This document shows, in pieces, positions 63,918 to 64,000 of a stretch of 64,000 bases of DNA. The stretch comes from Phormidium tenue FACHB-886 (GTDB lineage: Bacteria > Cyanobacteriota > Cyanobacteriia > Elainellales > Elainellaceae): contig NZ_JACXWX010000008.1 in assembly GCF_014764505.1 (NCBI RefSeq), positions 62,001 through 126,000 on the forward strand. Reading direction: 5' to 3'. The translations under genes were made by a program, and so were the position numbers. Under the pieces are notes generated by a model. The model ran no database searches, was not told the origin of the DNA, and worked only from the letters and a program-made list of their open reading frames with translations. Position 1 is the first letter of the stretch. Each line of letters begins with the position of its first letter.

Positions 63918-64000
63918 CTAGTGCTGGATATGTCGACGGATGTTGGAGAAATAATGGTTGAACTCATCGCTCAGCTCCATCTCCAAAGTGCGCGGACGCG
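63918..64000 (-). CDS. ABC transporter ATP-binding protein, C-terminal end (partial)
   Basis: The minus strand at the window edge reads RPRTLEMELSDEFNHYFSNI and stops at 63918-63920. RPR followed by an amphipathic tail is the usual ending of NitT/TauT ATPases. The stop precedes the permease start by 17 bases, as in an operon. The body of the gene lies outside the window. Confidence 0.7.
   Translation of the reverse strand, partial: RPRTLEMELSDEFNHYFSNIRRHIQH

Overview
The window is a stretch of a cyanobacterial chromosome. It carries psaK (photosystem I), a CpcT/CpeT-type bilin lyase, a CrtISO-like flavoprotein, a COP23-domain protein, a ferrochelatase with the cyanobacterial chlorophyll-binding tail, an ECF sigma/anti-sigma pair, and many HIP1-like GCGATCGC octamers (for example 3381-3388). 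No plasmid, phage or CRISPR signature is visible. Gene content fits a non-heterocystous, probably filamentous lineage, but the sequence alone does not fix the genus.

Layout. 1-12.5 kb is mostly core metabolism: end of an oligopeptidase B-like protease, psaK, DUF362, DUF502, leuB, an HdrB-like protein, a CapA-family protein, a tautomerase, a Ser/Thr kinase and hemH. 12.5-24.7 kb holds a lone tyrosine recombinase, rpsN, an 870-base poorly explained stretch, COP23, pyk, a pseudouridine synthase, a membrane subtilase, a decayed membrane-protein gene and the sigma/anti-sigma pair. 24.7-35.4 kb holds a TIGR03943/UPF0718 permease pair, glmM, a sensor kinase, a peroxiredoxin-glutaredoxin fusion, a REC-HPt protein and a cobW/CPXCG/52-residue membrane protein operon. 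35.4-49.3 kb holds signalling genes (two histidine kinases, one a 1351-residue hybrid), a RecB-like nuclease, small hypothetical proteins, a peptidoglycan-binding protein, a response regulator, tRNA-Tyr and tRNA-Thr, and a CNNM/CBS protein. 49.8-63.9 kb holds an EamA transporter, a CrtISO-like oxidoreductase, cpcT, a P-loop ATPase with a C-terminal HTH followed by two exported ferritin-like proteins, a GspE/PilB-like ATPase, a TPR protein, an ArgG-family gene and the end of a NitT/TauT-type ABC transporter.

Three things stand out. First, a family of palindromic intergenic elements with terminal inverted repeats around TATRGCRCTACG and, in the best copies, a 22-23 bp terminator-like hairpin; the two best copies differ by compensating changes on both arms. 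Second, the ATPase/HTH protein next to one Tat-type and one Sec-type ferritin-like protein looks like a small regulated module that I cannot match to a described system. Third, cobW is followed closely by a zinc-ribbon gene and a 52-residue membrane protein gene, suggesting a metal-handling unit. Most other genes are ordinary for cyanobacteria. Functions are assigned by motif recognition without database searches.
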